From: JBMORL01 sp049322335
GTDB lineage: Bacteria; Bacteroidota; Bacteroidia; Flavobacteriales_D; UBA2798
DNA length: 17,842 nt
Direction of reading: 5' to 3'
NCBI GenBank assembly: GCA_049322335.1
Contig: JBMORL010000050.1
Location: 1 to 17,842, forward strand
The position numbers were made by a program, and so were the translations under genes. The notes under the pieces are model-generated. The model was not told where the DNA came from. It saw nothing but the letters and a program-made list of their open reading frames with translations, and ran no database searches. Below are positions 1 to 6,628 of the stretch, piece after piece. Positions within the stretch are counted from its first letter, which is position 1; each line of letters begins with the position of its first letter.

Positions 1-119
1 CGCCCTTACTTTATTATGTTATTCAGAAAGCCAATCAGTTACTGAATAGATATTTTTTCATGAAAAATCAGGAGGAAAAAAGCTATTTTTGTCTGCTTAC
101 ACAAACGACAAAACCATGA
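1..119 (+). CDS. Possible C-terminal end of an upstream gene (partial)
   Basis: One forward frame is open from the left edge (first full codon at 3) to a TGA at 117-119, giving about 38 codons ending in CLLTQTTKP. The stop overlaps the ATG of the following dehydrogenase as ATGA, a common arrangement for translationally coupled genes. The other two forward frames are closed within the first 50 bases. I recognise no family in so short a tail, and an open run of this length could occur by chance in AT-rich DNA. A TAnnTTTG-like element at 84-91 would then lie inside this coding tail. The call is weak and needs the sequence to the left. Confidence 0.25.
   Translation, partial: PLLYYVIQKANQLLNRYFFMKNQEEKSYFCLLTQTTKP
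84..91 (+). promoter_or_regulatory. Bacteroidota-type -7 element upstream of the acyl-CoA dehydrogenase
   Basis: TATTTTTG matches the TAnnTTTG consensus of Bacteroidota primary-sigma promoters at all six fixed positions and ends 24 bases before the ATG at 116. No clear TTTG -33 box lies at the expected distance upstream. If it is used, the TTG at 89 lies inside the promoter and cannot be the start codon. Confidence 0.35.
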
Positions 120-1258
120 ATTTCAAATTGACCGAAGAACAGATAGCAGTCCGCAATGCAGCGAGAGATTTTGCACAAAATATTTTAAAACCCGGAGTGA
201 TAGAACGCGACCGTGAACAGCGATTTCCCAAAGACGAAATAAAACAACTCGGTGAGCTGGGTTTTATGGGAATGATGGTGGATCCGAAATACGGTGGTGG
301 CGGAATGGATACCGTGAGTTATTCACTGGCCATGGAAGAAATTTCGAAAGTAGATGCTTCTACTTCTGTTTGTATGAGCGTGAACAATTCGCTGGTGTGC
401 TGGGGACTGGAGCGATTCGGATCGGAAGAACAAAAACAAAAATACCTTGTTCCCCTTGCCAAAGGAGAAAAAATTGGCGCGTTCTGCCTTTCTGAACCTG
501 AAGCCGGATCAGATGCCACTTCACAACGCACCACAGCCATCGATAAAGGAGATTATTATCTCGTTAACGGAACCAAAAACTGGATCACTAACGGTTCGAG
601 CGCTTCAGTTTATTTAGTAATCTGTCAAACGGATGTAGAAAAAAAACATCACGGCATTAACGCACTGATTCTTGAAAGAGGAATGGAAGGATTTGAAGTA
701 GGTGCCAAAGAAGATAAACTCGGCATCCGCGGAAGCGATACACATACGCTTTTATTCAACGATGTAAAAGTGCCGAAAGCCAACCGGATTGGTGAAGAAG
801 GATTCGGATTCAAATTCGCTATGCAGACATTGGGCGGAGGAAGAATAGGAATTGCTTCACAGGCTACCGGAATTGCATCAGGTGCCTATGAACTGGCGCT
901 GGAATATTCCAAACAAAGAAAAACATTCGGAAAACCGATTTGCGAACACCAGGCTATCCAATTTAAACTGGCTGACATGGCTACAGAAATTGAAGCCGCG
1001 CGATTGCTCGTTCACAAAGCCGCTGCCATGAAAGACAAAGGCGAAAACTTCGAACAAGCCGCATCAATGGCCAAATTATTTGCATCACGTGTGGCCAATT
1101 GGGTGACCAATGAAGCCGTACAGATTCATGGTGGCTATGGTTATGTAAAAGAATACCACGTGGAACGTTTACTTCGTGACGCGAAGATCACTCAGATATA
1201 TGAAGGTACGAGCGAAGTGCAGAAGATAGTTATATCACGATCATTGTTAAAAGCATAA
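116..1258 (+). CDS. Acyl-CoA dehydrogenase
   Basis: FAD-dependent enzyme that introduces the alpha-beta double bond into acyl-CoA thioesters and passes electrons to electron-transfer flavoprotein, in fatty acid or branched-chain amino acid breakdown. The 380 residues match the usual length of the short/medium-chain family. Order of parts: N-terminal helical domain (about 6-117), middle beta domain beginning with the signature AFCLSEPEAGSD (122-133), and C-terminal helical domain containing QIHGGYGY. The catalytic base is probably Glu363 in IYEGTSEVQ, the position used by short- and medium-chain members. I start at ATG 116 because MNFKLTEEQ is a typical family beginning and a promoter-like motif covers 84-91. 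A TTG at 89, 14 bases after a GGAGG, would add nine residues. Substrate chain length cannot be read from sequence; a butyryl- or short-chain enzyme is the likeliest guess. A diverged copy of its last codons lies at 1292-1330. Confidence 0.95.
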   Translation: MNFKLTEEQIAVRNAARDFAQNILKPGVIERDREQRFPKDEIKQLGELGFMGMMVDPKYGGGGMDTVSYSLAMEEISKVDASTSVCMSVNNSLVCWGLERFGSEEQKQKYLVPLAKGEKIGAFCLSEPEAGSDATSQRTTAIDKGDYYLVNGTKNWITNGSSASVYLVICQTDVEKKHHGINALILERGMEGFEVGAKEDKLGIRGSDTHTLLFNDVKVPKANRIGEEGFGFKFAMQTLGGGRIGIASQATGIASGAYELALEYSKQRKTFGKPICEHQAIQFKLADMATEIEAARLLVHKAAAMKDKGENFEQAASMAKLFASRVANWVTNEAVQIHGGYGYVKEYHVERLLRDAKITQIYEGTSEVQKIVISRSLLKA

Positions 1259-1260
1259 TT

Positions 1261-1288
1261 TCCTCCTTCGCCAAAGCGCTTCGGAGGA
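1261..1288. repeat. Hairpin just after the dehydrogenase stop
   Basis: TCCTCC (1261-1266) pairs with GGAGGA (1283-1288), and an inner CGC/GCG stem closes a CAAA loop. It begins two bases after the stop codon, where a 3'-end structure would sit. No T-run follows on either strand, so it is not a classical intrinsic terminator. It could stabilise the mRNA end or be a small palindromic intergenic repeat. Confidence 0.45.
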
Positions 1289-1291
1289 TGA

Positions 1292-1330
1292 AAGAAGATA
1301 GTGATATCACGATCATTGCTGAAGGGTTGA
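1292..1330 (+). pseudogene. Remnant 3' end of a second acyl-CoA dehydrogenase
   Basis: Codons 1292-1330 read KKIVISRSLLKG followed by TGA. They parallel the last codons of the intact gene (QKIVISRSLLKA and TAA, 1220-1258). Over 26 bases (1221-1246 against 1293-1318) the DNA differs at one position, and that change is synonymous (GTT to GTG). Just beyond, TTA to CTG and AAA to AAG are also synonymous. Similarity is lost upstream of about 1292. The pattern suggests the tail of a homologous gene left behind by recombination, not a random repeat. No start or body of this gene is present here. Confidence 0.5.
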
Positions 1331-1337
1331 GTTTTAT

Positions 1338-1387
1338 TTTGGATTGCAAATCCAAAGTGATGGGGTGAAGGATTGGAAATCCTTCAC
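1338..1387. repeat. Two perfect hairpins after the remnant stop
   Basis: TTTGGATT (1338-1345) and AATCCAAA (1349-1356) form a perfect 8-bp stem with a GCA loop. GTGAAGGATT (1365-1374) and AATCCTTCAC (1378-1387) form a perfect 10-bp stem with a GGA loop. Both stems contain GGATT/AATCC, so they may be related repeat units. No T-run follows. They may be 3'-end structures that travelled with the remnant gene end or independent palindromic repeats. Confidence 0.5.
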
Positions 1388-1454
1388 AGCGGAGAGAAAT
1401 AAATAGAAAATCCATTCGTAGAAAATACCGATTAAGCAAATACAAAATACCATA

Positions 1455-1722
1455 TTCGACCCCGCTGGTGTCGAAATTGTTTTCTGCATTTTTCCCGGGA
1501 TTTCACCCGGGTTATTTATGTTTGACCCGCTCCGGGGTCAATTGCATGTATACTAAATTTAAAAAATGGCCCGGGAGTGAATTAAAACATCGATAGTCCA
1601 CACCACCACCATGGAGTAAATGCCTAAAGAAATTATGACCCCGAAGCGGGTCAAATATAAATAACCCCCGGCAGCTGCCGGGGACAATAAAGACCCGAAG
1701 AGCAACAACCCTGTAAGGGTTG
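1455..1722. repeat. Array of six GC-rich palindromes with a large inverted repeat
   Basis: This fills most of the 485-base gene-free stretch at 1259-1743. Palindromes in order: TTCGAC/GTCGAA (1455-1475), CCCGGG/CCCGGG (1494-1511), TTGACCC/GGGTCAA (1522-1541), TGACCC/GGGTCA (1636-1653), the perfect 18-base palindrome CCCCGGCAGCTGCCGGGG (1666-1683), and CAACCCT/AGGGTTG (1706-1722). Segments 1512-1540 and 1636-1664 are inverted copies of each other, matching at 27 of 29 positions, and each is flanked on its outer side by a CCCGG-type palindrome. The unit is therefore palindrome-within-palindrome around a 95-base core (1541-1635). I see no credible protein in it. It resembles REP-like dispersed intergenic repeats of Bacteroidota, but I cannot test copy number here. 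Confidence 0.6.
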
Positions 1723-1743
1723 AATATCGCATTTTAGAACGAA

Positions 1744-3263
1744 TCAAAGATTCTCCACCACCATCTCCAGCTTCATCCCGCGTGAAGCCTTAATGAGAAT
1801 AAGCGAATCTGAAATTTTATTTTTATGAAGATATTCCGATACCTCAGCAGCGGTTTGAAAAAACGTGGCGGATGAATTTTCTTTTACTTTCAAAAATTCT
1901 TCTCCCGCAAAAATTCCTTTGAGGTTTAATTGTTGCGTTAGCTCCACCATTTNNNNNNNNNNNNNNNNNNNNNNNNNNNNNNNNNNNNNNNNNNNNNNNN
2001 NNNNNNNNNNNNNNNNNNNNNNNNNNNNNNNNNNNNNNNNNNNNNNNNNNNNTGAAGATATTCCGATACCTCAGCAGCGGTTTGAAAAAACGTGGCGGAT
2101 GAATTTTCTTTTACTTTCAAAAATTCTTCTCCCGCAAAAATTCCTTTGAGGTTTAATTGTTGCGTTAGCTCCACCATTTTTTTATGCTCATCTTCACTCA
2201 TCTGCCCGAGTTCGCGCATGTCTCCCAAAATAAAAAATTTGTTTTTCGCTTCCATCCCTGCAAAATTCTCAATAGCCGCTTTCATACTCGAAGGATTGGC
2301 ATTATACGCATCCATAATAAGCGTATTGCTTCCCTTTTTCACTACCTGCGACCGGTTGTTGTCGGGCGTATAGGATTCGATTCCTTTTTTTATTTCTGCA
2401 CTATTCAGCCCAAAATGTTTCCCGATAGCAGCAGCGGCCAATACGTTAGGGAGGTTATATTTTCCCACCAGTTGTGTTTTTATTTCTGATGTTTTTTCCT
2501 CTTCGGTTATTTCCAGCTCAAGAAAGGGTGAAGAATTTTTAAAATACCCCGACAAATAATTAATGTGCTTGATACCGTAAGTTTTTCTTTCCATTCCGGC
2601 AGAGAGTTGCATCAGCAAAGGGTCGTCTGCATTTACAAATACGATTCCGTTTTTATTGCGCAGATGCACATACATTTCACTTTTGGCAATTTTCACTCCT
2701 TCTTCACTGCCAAAACCTTCGATATGAGCTTTACCGATATTGGTAATCATCCCCAAACCCGGGTCGGCTATTTTGCACAAAGCTGCAATTTCACCTATGT
2801 GATTGGCACCCATTTCTACCACAGCTATTTCATGCTCCTTCGTAATGCCGAGTACCGTTAGCGGAACACCAATATGATTGTTGAGGTTTCCTGTTGTTGC
2901 GTGTACTTTATATTTTTGTTTTAACACCGAGCAGATCAATTCTTTCGTAGTGGTTTTTCCGTTGCTCCCGGTGAGCGCAAATACGGGTATTGTTAGTTGA
3001 TCGCGGTGATGGCGGGCCAGTTGCTGTAAAGTTGCAAGAACATCATCCACCAGGAAATATTTATCCGAAACCGCATTTTGTTTTTCATCCACTACAGCAT
3101 ATTCACAACCTTCTTCGAGTGCTTTGGCAGCAAAAGTATTGGCGTTGAAATTCGGGCCTTTGAGTGCAAAAAAAATGGAACGGGGAACAATTTTCCGGGT
3201 GTCGGTACTAATTACCGGGAACTTTAAATAGGCTTCGTAAAGTTTTTGGATAACTTCCATCAT
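1744..3263 (-). CDS. murF: UDP-N-acetylmuramoyl-tripeptide--D-alanyl-D-alanine ligase, split by a scaffold gap
   Basis: Cytoplasmic Mur ligase that uses ATP to join D-Ala-D-Ala to the UDP-MurNAc-tripeptide, completing the peptidoglycan pentapeptide precursor. N-terminal substrate domain about 1-90; ATP-binding loop GSNGKTTTKE at 99-108; TGNLNNHIGVPLT at 124-136; EMGANHIGEI at 150-159; the C-terminal domain ends with IKASRGMKLEMVVENL, the usual MurF tail. The frame is interrupted by 100 N (1953-2052). The 127 bases on each side of the gap (1826-1952 and 2053-2179) are identical. Deleting one copy plus the N removes 227 bases and leaves 1293 in-frame bases encoding 430 residues, a normal MurF length. 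I therefore treat the gene as intact in the organism. The start is ATG 3261-3263; a second ATG follows directly. murF here is not beside other mur genes. Confidence 0.93.
1826..1952. repeat. 127-bp exact duplicate flanking the gap (left copy)
   Basis: Identical to 2053-2179 over all 127 bases and ends exactly at the first N. A perfect duplication that abuts both sides of a gap, with a length matching a common assembler k-mer size, is best read as the same sequence at two contig ends that were never merged. Confidence 0.9.
1953..2052. other. Assembly gap of 100 N
   Basis: Exactly 100 undetermined bases, the conventional filler for a gap of unknown size. Taken with the flanking duplicates, the true gap length is probably negative: the two contig ends overlap by 127 bases. 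Confidence 0.97.
2053..2179. repeat. 127-bp exact duplicate flanking the gap (right copy)
   Basis: Begins directly after the last N and repeats 1826-1952 without mismatch. It encodes the same MurF residues (from MVELTQQ onward through AAEVSEYL), so it adds no coding content. Confidence 0.9.
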
Positions 3264-3282
3264 CTAAAAATAAAATACGTAG

Positions 3283-3309
3283 CCACGAATTACACGAATT
3301 GACACGAAT
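3283..3309. repeat. Short tandem ACACGAATT-type repeat
   Basis: Three near-identical units, CCACGAATT, ACACGAATT and GACACGAAT, lie in tandem upstream of murF. They belong to the same intergenic block as the CACAGATT-type inverted repeat just to the right. Function unknown. Confidence 0.5.
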
Positions 3310-3338
3310 AAATACCAACAAAAGTGATGTGAATAGCG

Positions 3339-3446
3339 GCCACAGATTTCACCATTTACACAGATTTATGATTGCACAGAAAAATATCTGAATATTACTT
3401 TTCAGTATATATAAAAAAATCTGTGTAAATCTGTGTGATCTGTGGC
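3339..3446. repeat. Long imperfect inverted repeat (CACAGATTT type) after the M23 peptidase gene
   Basis: The left arm (3339-3367) begins GCCACAGAT and ends ATTTACACAGATTT; the right arm (3417-3446) is its near reverse complement, ending ATCTGTGGC. About 49 bases separate the arms. The right arm starts three bases past the minus-strand stop of the peptidase gene, so the transcript would fold into a long hairpin there. It may terminate or protect that message. The arms themselves contain a repeated CAGATTT unit. Confidence 0.6.
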
Positions 3447-3449
3447 AGG

Positions 3450-4475
3450 TTACTGCACTTTTATTTTCTGCCCGATGTGGAGTACCGAATTACGGGAGAT
3501 GCCGTTGATTTCGCAGAGGCGGCTTACTGTGGTGCCGTATTTTCCGGCTATTCCTGAAAGTGTATCGCCACTTTTTACAGTATAGTATTTTGAATTTTTA
3601 TTTCCTTTTGAGGAATTGCTGGCTGTTGCATTTTGCTGCGCGTTGTTGTTGGTATTAGCGGGCGCGGGCGTATACGTTTTTGCCTGTGTGTTTCTTTTGG
3701 AAACGGCTTTGTAATCGAACATTCCGGGATGGAGAAAAAGATTTTCATCCCTCAGTTTTTTATTATCAAAATCGATGATCTCGTAGGGATCAAATGCATT
3801 ATCATAAAAACGACATTCGAAATGAAGGTGTGGTCCATACGAGCGGCCGGTATTTCCTCCTAAAGAAATGGGGTCTCCTGCTTGCACTACCTGGTCGGGT
3901 TGAACGAGCAATTTTGAATTATGGCCGTAAAACGTTTCGAGCCCGTTATAGTGACGGATAATCACCAGGTTTCCGAATCCTCCTTTGTTGTATTGTGCAT
4001 ACCGCACTACTCCGCTGAAAGCTGCGCGAACGGTATCACCAATATCAAGATCCATGTCCACCCCATAGTGAAAACGGTGCCCGCGGTATTTGAATTTTGA
4101 TAATACATTTCCCTGGATGGGCATACAGAATTCATTGTGAAGAGAGTCAATTGTGCATAACCACAAAGTGTCATTCAGGCTGGAAATATCGTTTTCGTAA
4201 GTAAACGGAATATCACGATACCAGGTTGACTTGAATTGAAGTGTGGTATCTTCAGAAACCATCTTATGAATATGTTCATTCAATACCCCGTTAAAACTGT
4301 TGTCCTGGACATACATCCAGGTTTGGTCGGCAAACAGGATAATGGTACTGTGGTTGAGTTTTAAGGTGTCGATGATTTCTTTTCCTTCATACATTTCTCC
4401 CCCCTGAGCATAGGCGCGCGGGGTAACGACTCCCAAAAGAGCTGCTGTAAAAAATATGGTTAAAAGTCTTGTCAT
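3450..4475 (-). CDS. Secreted M23 family metallopeptidase with C-terminal LysM domain
   Basis: Predicted exported zinc endopeptidase that cuts peptide cross-links in peptidoglycan. The 341 residues start with a signal peptide (about 1-23, ending AYAQ). The M23 domain spans roughly 130-225, with the zinc and catalytic motifs His136-x3-Asp140 (HYGVD), YGH at 183-185 and HLH at 216-218, all intact, so it should be active and not a degenerate EnvC/NlpD-like activator. A low-complexity Asn/Thr/Ala linker (about 265-295) leads to one LysM domain (297-341, YYTVKSGDTLSGIAGKYGTT), which should hold the enzyme on peptidoglycan. LysM at the C-terminus, instead of before the peptidase domain, is less usual than the NlpD order. 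It is separated from its minus-strand neighbours by gaps of 147 and 186 bases, so it is probably its own transcript. Confidence 0.9.
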   Translation of the reverse strand: MTRLLTIFFTAALLGVVTPRAYAQGGEMYEGKEIIDTLKLNHSTIILFADQTWMYVQDNSFNGVLNEHIHKMVSEDTTLQFKSTWYRDIPFTYENDISSLNDTLWLCTIDSLHNEFCMPIQGNVLSKFKYRGHRFHYGVDMDLDIGDTVRAAFSGVVRYAQYNKGGFGNLVIIRHYNGLETFYGHNSKLLVQPDQVVQAGDPISLGGNTGRSYGPHLHFECRFYDNAFDPYEIIDFDNKKLRDENLFLHPGMFDYKAVSKRNTQAKTYTPAPANTNNNAQQNATASNSSKGNKNSKYYTVKSGDTLSGIAGKYGTTVSRLCEINGISRNSVLHIGQKIKVQ

Positions 4476-4622
4476 TCCTCCGTTTTGATGCGACTTCCCT
4501 GCTTTTAAAGGGCTATGAAGTTAAGGCTTATATCCTTTTATGATGCCCCTGAAACTGTTAAAATTATGAAAAAACTGAACCCGTGAAAAACAAGAGTGTT
4601 GGAAATCAATAAATTAACAATA

Positions 4623-5654
4623 CTATTTTTTATAAGTTTTCAGCAAAATAGTTGCTGCGGCAAAGGGAGAAAGGGCCGATTCTGCTACTTTTTTATGTAA
4701 ATCACCGAGAATTTGCTTCACTTCCGGGCTATTTAAAAAATCAATTTTTAATGAATTGAATATGGCCGAATCAAGCCAGGAGAGGGCCTGATCTCTGCGT
4801 TTTTGCTCAAAAAAACCCGATGCTACCGATTTTCGGAAATATTCATCGCAATTTTCCATAATTTTTTCGATTCCCCGTTTTTCGAGAGACGAACAGGTTT
4901 CAACCCTGGGAATAAAACCAGATGCAGCCGGGGGAAGAAAATGAAGGGCGTTGACTACATCCTGTTTTGCTTTTTTGGCTTTTGATACATTTTCCCCATC
5001 CTCTTTATTGATCACCACCAGGTCGGCCATTTCCATAATTCCTCTTTTAATTCCCTGCAACTCATCACCGGCACCGGGAATCATCAGCAGAATAAAAATA
5101 TCAGTAAGTTGCTGCACTTCGGTTTCCGACTGGCCTACTCCAACGGTTTCGATAATGATATTTTCATAACCGGCCGCTTCGCAGAGAATAATCGTTTCCC
5201 TTGTTTTACGGGCCACACCTCCCAGGTTTCCTCCCGAAGGTGAGGGACGAATAAAGGCCAGCGGATCAACAGAAAGATCGCTCATGCGGGTTTTATCCCC
5301 GAGAATACTTCCTTTATGCAACGTACTGGAAGGGTCAACTGCAAGAACAGCTACTTTTTTATTTTGTGACGTTAATGTTTTTCCGAAATATTCGATGAAT
5401 GTGCTTTTTCCCGCTCCGGGAACACCGGTGATACCATAGCGTTTTGATTTACCGGAAAACGGAAGTAATTTTTCAATCAGTTCTGAAGAAAAATTTTCAT
5501 CCTTATTTGCATCGCTTTCGGTAATAGTAATAGCCCGCGCCAATGCTACGCGATCGCCCTTTTTTATTTTTTCAACAAGATCTGTAACGGAAATATCTTC
5601 TGCAGGATTTTCTTTTTTGAAGTGTGGATTGATATGTTGTTTGTCGTTCGTCAC
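4623..5654 (-). CDS. meaB: Methylmalonyl-CoA mutase-associated GTPase MeaB
   Basis: G3E-family P-loop GTPase that chaperones adenosylcobalamin-dependent methylmalonyl-CoA mutase, gating cofactor loading and protecting the enzyme from inactivation. The older name ArgK reflects a discarded arginine-transport role. Visible motifs in 343 residues: P-loop GVPGAGKST (77-85), VDPSS (107-111), GDKTRM (119-124), RPSPSGGNLGG (136-146), ETVGVGQSE (169-177) and the guanine-specificity motif NKED (216-219). The start is GTG at 5652-5654; the protein then reads MTNDKQHIN and no in-frame ATG fits better. Its target mutase is not in the window. The acyl-CoA dehydrogenase at the left edge could feed the same propionyl-CoA route, but nothing here links them directly. 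Confidence 0.95.
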   Translation of the reverse strand: MTNDKQHINPHFKKENPAEDISVTDLVEKIKKGDRVALARAITITESDANKDENFSSELIEKLLPFSGKSKRYGITGVPGAGKSTFIEYFGKTLTSQNKKVAVLAVDPSSTLHKGSILGDKTRMSDLSVDPLAFIRPSPSGGNLGGVARKTRETIILCEAAGYENIIIETVGVGQSETEVQQLTDIFILLMIPGAGDELQGIKRGIMEMADLVVINKEDGENVSKAKKAKQDVVNALHFLPPAASGFIPRVETCSSLEKRGIEKIMENCDEYFRKSVASGFFEQKRRDQALSWLDSAIFNSLKIDFLNSPEVKQILGDLHKKVAESALSPFAAATILLKTYKK

Positions 5655-5680
5655 CTGAGCGAAGGTAGAAAGATATTTAA

Positions 5681-5714
5681 GTTATTGAGTGTATTGAGTT
5701 ATTCAGTGTATTCG
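5681..5714. repeat. 17-bp imperfect tandem duplication upstream of meaB
   Basis: GTTATTGAGTGTATTGA (5681-5697) is followed directly by GTTATTCAGTGTATTCG (5698-5714), matching at 14 of 17 positions. The core GAGTGTATT appears again inverted at 5778-5786. It lies between meaB and the next minus-strand gene and is probably simple intergenic repeat DNA; no function can be assigned. Confidence 0.4.
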
Positions 5715-5791
5715 GTTAGTTAGAGGTTATCGCAGCAAAAATAAAACATATTCTTTACTCAAAAACTTCCTCTGCTTAATACACTCACTAA

Positions 5792-6370
5792 CTATAAATT
5801 CTTATATACACTCACCCAGGCGGTATCCTGAATATCTTTCAGGAATTTGAACATATTTTCTCCCACGAAATAATCGTTGATATGGGATATGCCATAATTG
5901 GACATGAGAAATTTTTGTTGTTCGAGAGAAGGGCCGTAATAACCGCGGGCCCAACCTGAATCTTCGCGCAAATTGGCGTTATATGGATCGCGGAGGTAAC
6001 GTACACGCCAGAGTTCCCGGATGACGGGGCAATCATAACCCATGTATTTTTTACTGAAGTCTTCGTATTGAGGCAGGCAATGTTCAATTCCGTGTTCGGC
6101 CATCAGGTTATTTTTTTCGGGATTGGCGGGAGAATACATAAAACCTGTTACCTGCATCATAAACTGGTCGATGGGAATAAGTTGTGTTTTCATTATTTTT
6201 CCATTGAGCACATTTACCAACGCAAATGAAACCGGCTGGCTGTTGGCACCGGTAGTAAGGGAAAGGGCGAACGTGGGTTGCGAGTAATACATTTCCCTGC
6301 TCTCTTCCACACTGGATTTTACAGGCAGAAGAAGCAACAGTGCAACTGCTATCATTAATTTCAGGCGCAT
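5792..6370 (-). CDS. Conserved-looking secreted protein of unknown function
   Basis: I do not recognise a family. The 192-residue product has a clear signal sequence (about 1-19, basic start then a run of Leu/Ala/Val), so it is probably exported to the periplasm or outer surface. No lipobox cysteine is present. The mature part has two cysteines (98 and 114) that could form a disulphide, many aromatic and charged residues, and a Tyr/Arg-rich stretch (ELWRVRYLRDPYNANLR, 119-135). There is no repeat, membrane segment after the signal, or recognisable catalytic motif. Codon use and composition look like the neighbours. It stands apart from both flanking genes, with 137 bases to meaB and 246 bases of palindromic DNA upstream. 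The signal peptide and intact length argue that it is a real gene. Confidence 0.75.
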   Translation of the reverse strand: MRLKLMIAVALLLLLPVKSSVEESREMYYSQPTFALSLTTGANSQPVSFALVNVLNGKIMKTQLIPIDQFMMQVTGFMYSPANPEKNNLMAEHGIEHCLPQYEDFSKKYMGYDCPVIRELWRVRYLRDPYNANLREDSGWARGYYGPSLEQQKFLMSNYGISHINDYFVGENMFKFLKDIQDTAWVSVYKNL

Positions 6371-6469
6371 CGAACCTCATTATACGGGGCCTGAAATGGA
6401 ATGGTTGGGATTTTCGGCCTCCTTCTGATGCTATTATAATGCAAAACAGGTGCCGGGTTACAGGCAAAT

Positions 6470-6553
6470 GGGTTAAACCCGGATTATGCATTAGGATTGT
6501 AATATAGTAATGCGCAGAAGATTATCAAAAACAAACGTATCCGGGTTTAACCC
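6470..6553. repeat. 84-bp element with perfect 15-bp terminal inverted repeats
   Basis: GGGTTAAACCCGGAT (6470-6484) and its exact reverse complement (6539-6553) bound a 54-base core. Each arm itself contains the palindrome GGGTTaAACCC, and inside lies a second inverted pair, GCATTA (6488-6493) and TAATGC (6508-6513). There is no coding capacity. The layout is that of a MITE or REP/BIME-type element; I see no obvious target-site duplication. It lies in the gene-free 6371-6616 interval. Confidence 0.5.
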
Positions 6554-6628
6554 CGATGAAACGCAGTTTCCATCGGCCTTTGGCAAATTTTTCATTTTTC
6601 TAATGAAAAATTTGGGTTAAAACCGGGT
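6553..6628. repeat. Hairpins and third GGGTTAAA copy at the 3' end of the cyclo-ligase gene
   Basis: CCGATG/CATCGG (6553-6576), extended inward by AAAC/GTTT with one bulge, forms one hairpin. AAATTTTTCATT (6585-6596) and AATGAAAAATTT (6602-6613) form a perfect 12-bp stem with a 5-base loop, three bases beyond the minus-strand stop. The A/T-rich arms give a U-run after the stem on the minus transcript, so this may serve as a terminator for the cyclo-ligase operon. A degenerate third copy of the terminal repeat, GGGTTAAAACCGGG (6614-6627), overlaps the last codons of that gene. Confidence 0.5.

Noticed and set aside
89..115. TTG start giving a nine-residue longer dehydrogenase, with GGAGG at 71-75
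   Set aside because: The added residues are not family-like, the spacing from GGAGG is long, and a consensus promoter element covers the TTG. ATG 116 gives the usual 380-residue protein.
1261..1288. Classical rho-independent terminator after the dehydrogenase
   Set aside because: The stem is real but short with an internal loop, and no T-run follows on either strand.
1559..1747. Minus-strand 62-residue reading frame across the palindrome array
   Set aside because: Its residues are translated palindromic repeats (for example the stretch SPAAAGG), with no family resemblance; it lies inside the repeat element.
1744..1950. A separate small gene encoding MVELTQQ...
   Set aside because: It is the C-terminal part of MurF cut off by the scaffold gap; the Met is internal.
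1865..2149. Forward reading frames through the N gap and its duplicates
   Set aside because: They are antisense shadows of murF; one runs through undetermined bases and the other repeats the same duplicated sequence.
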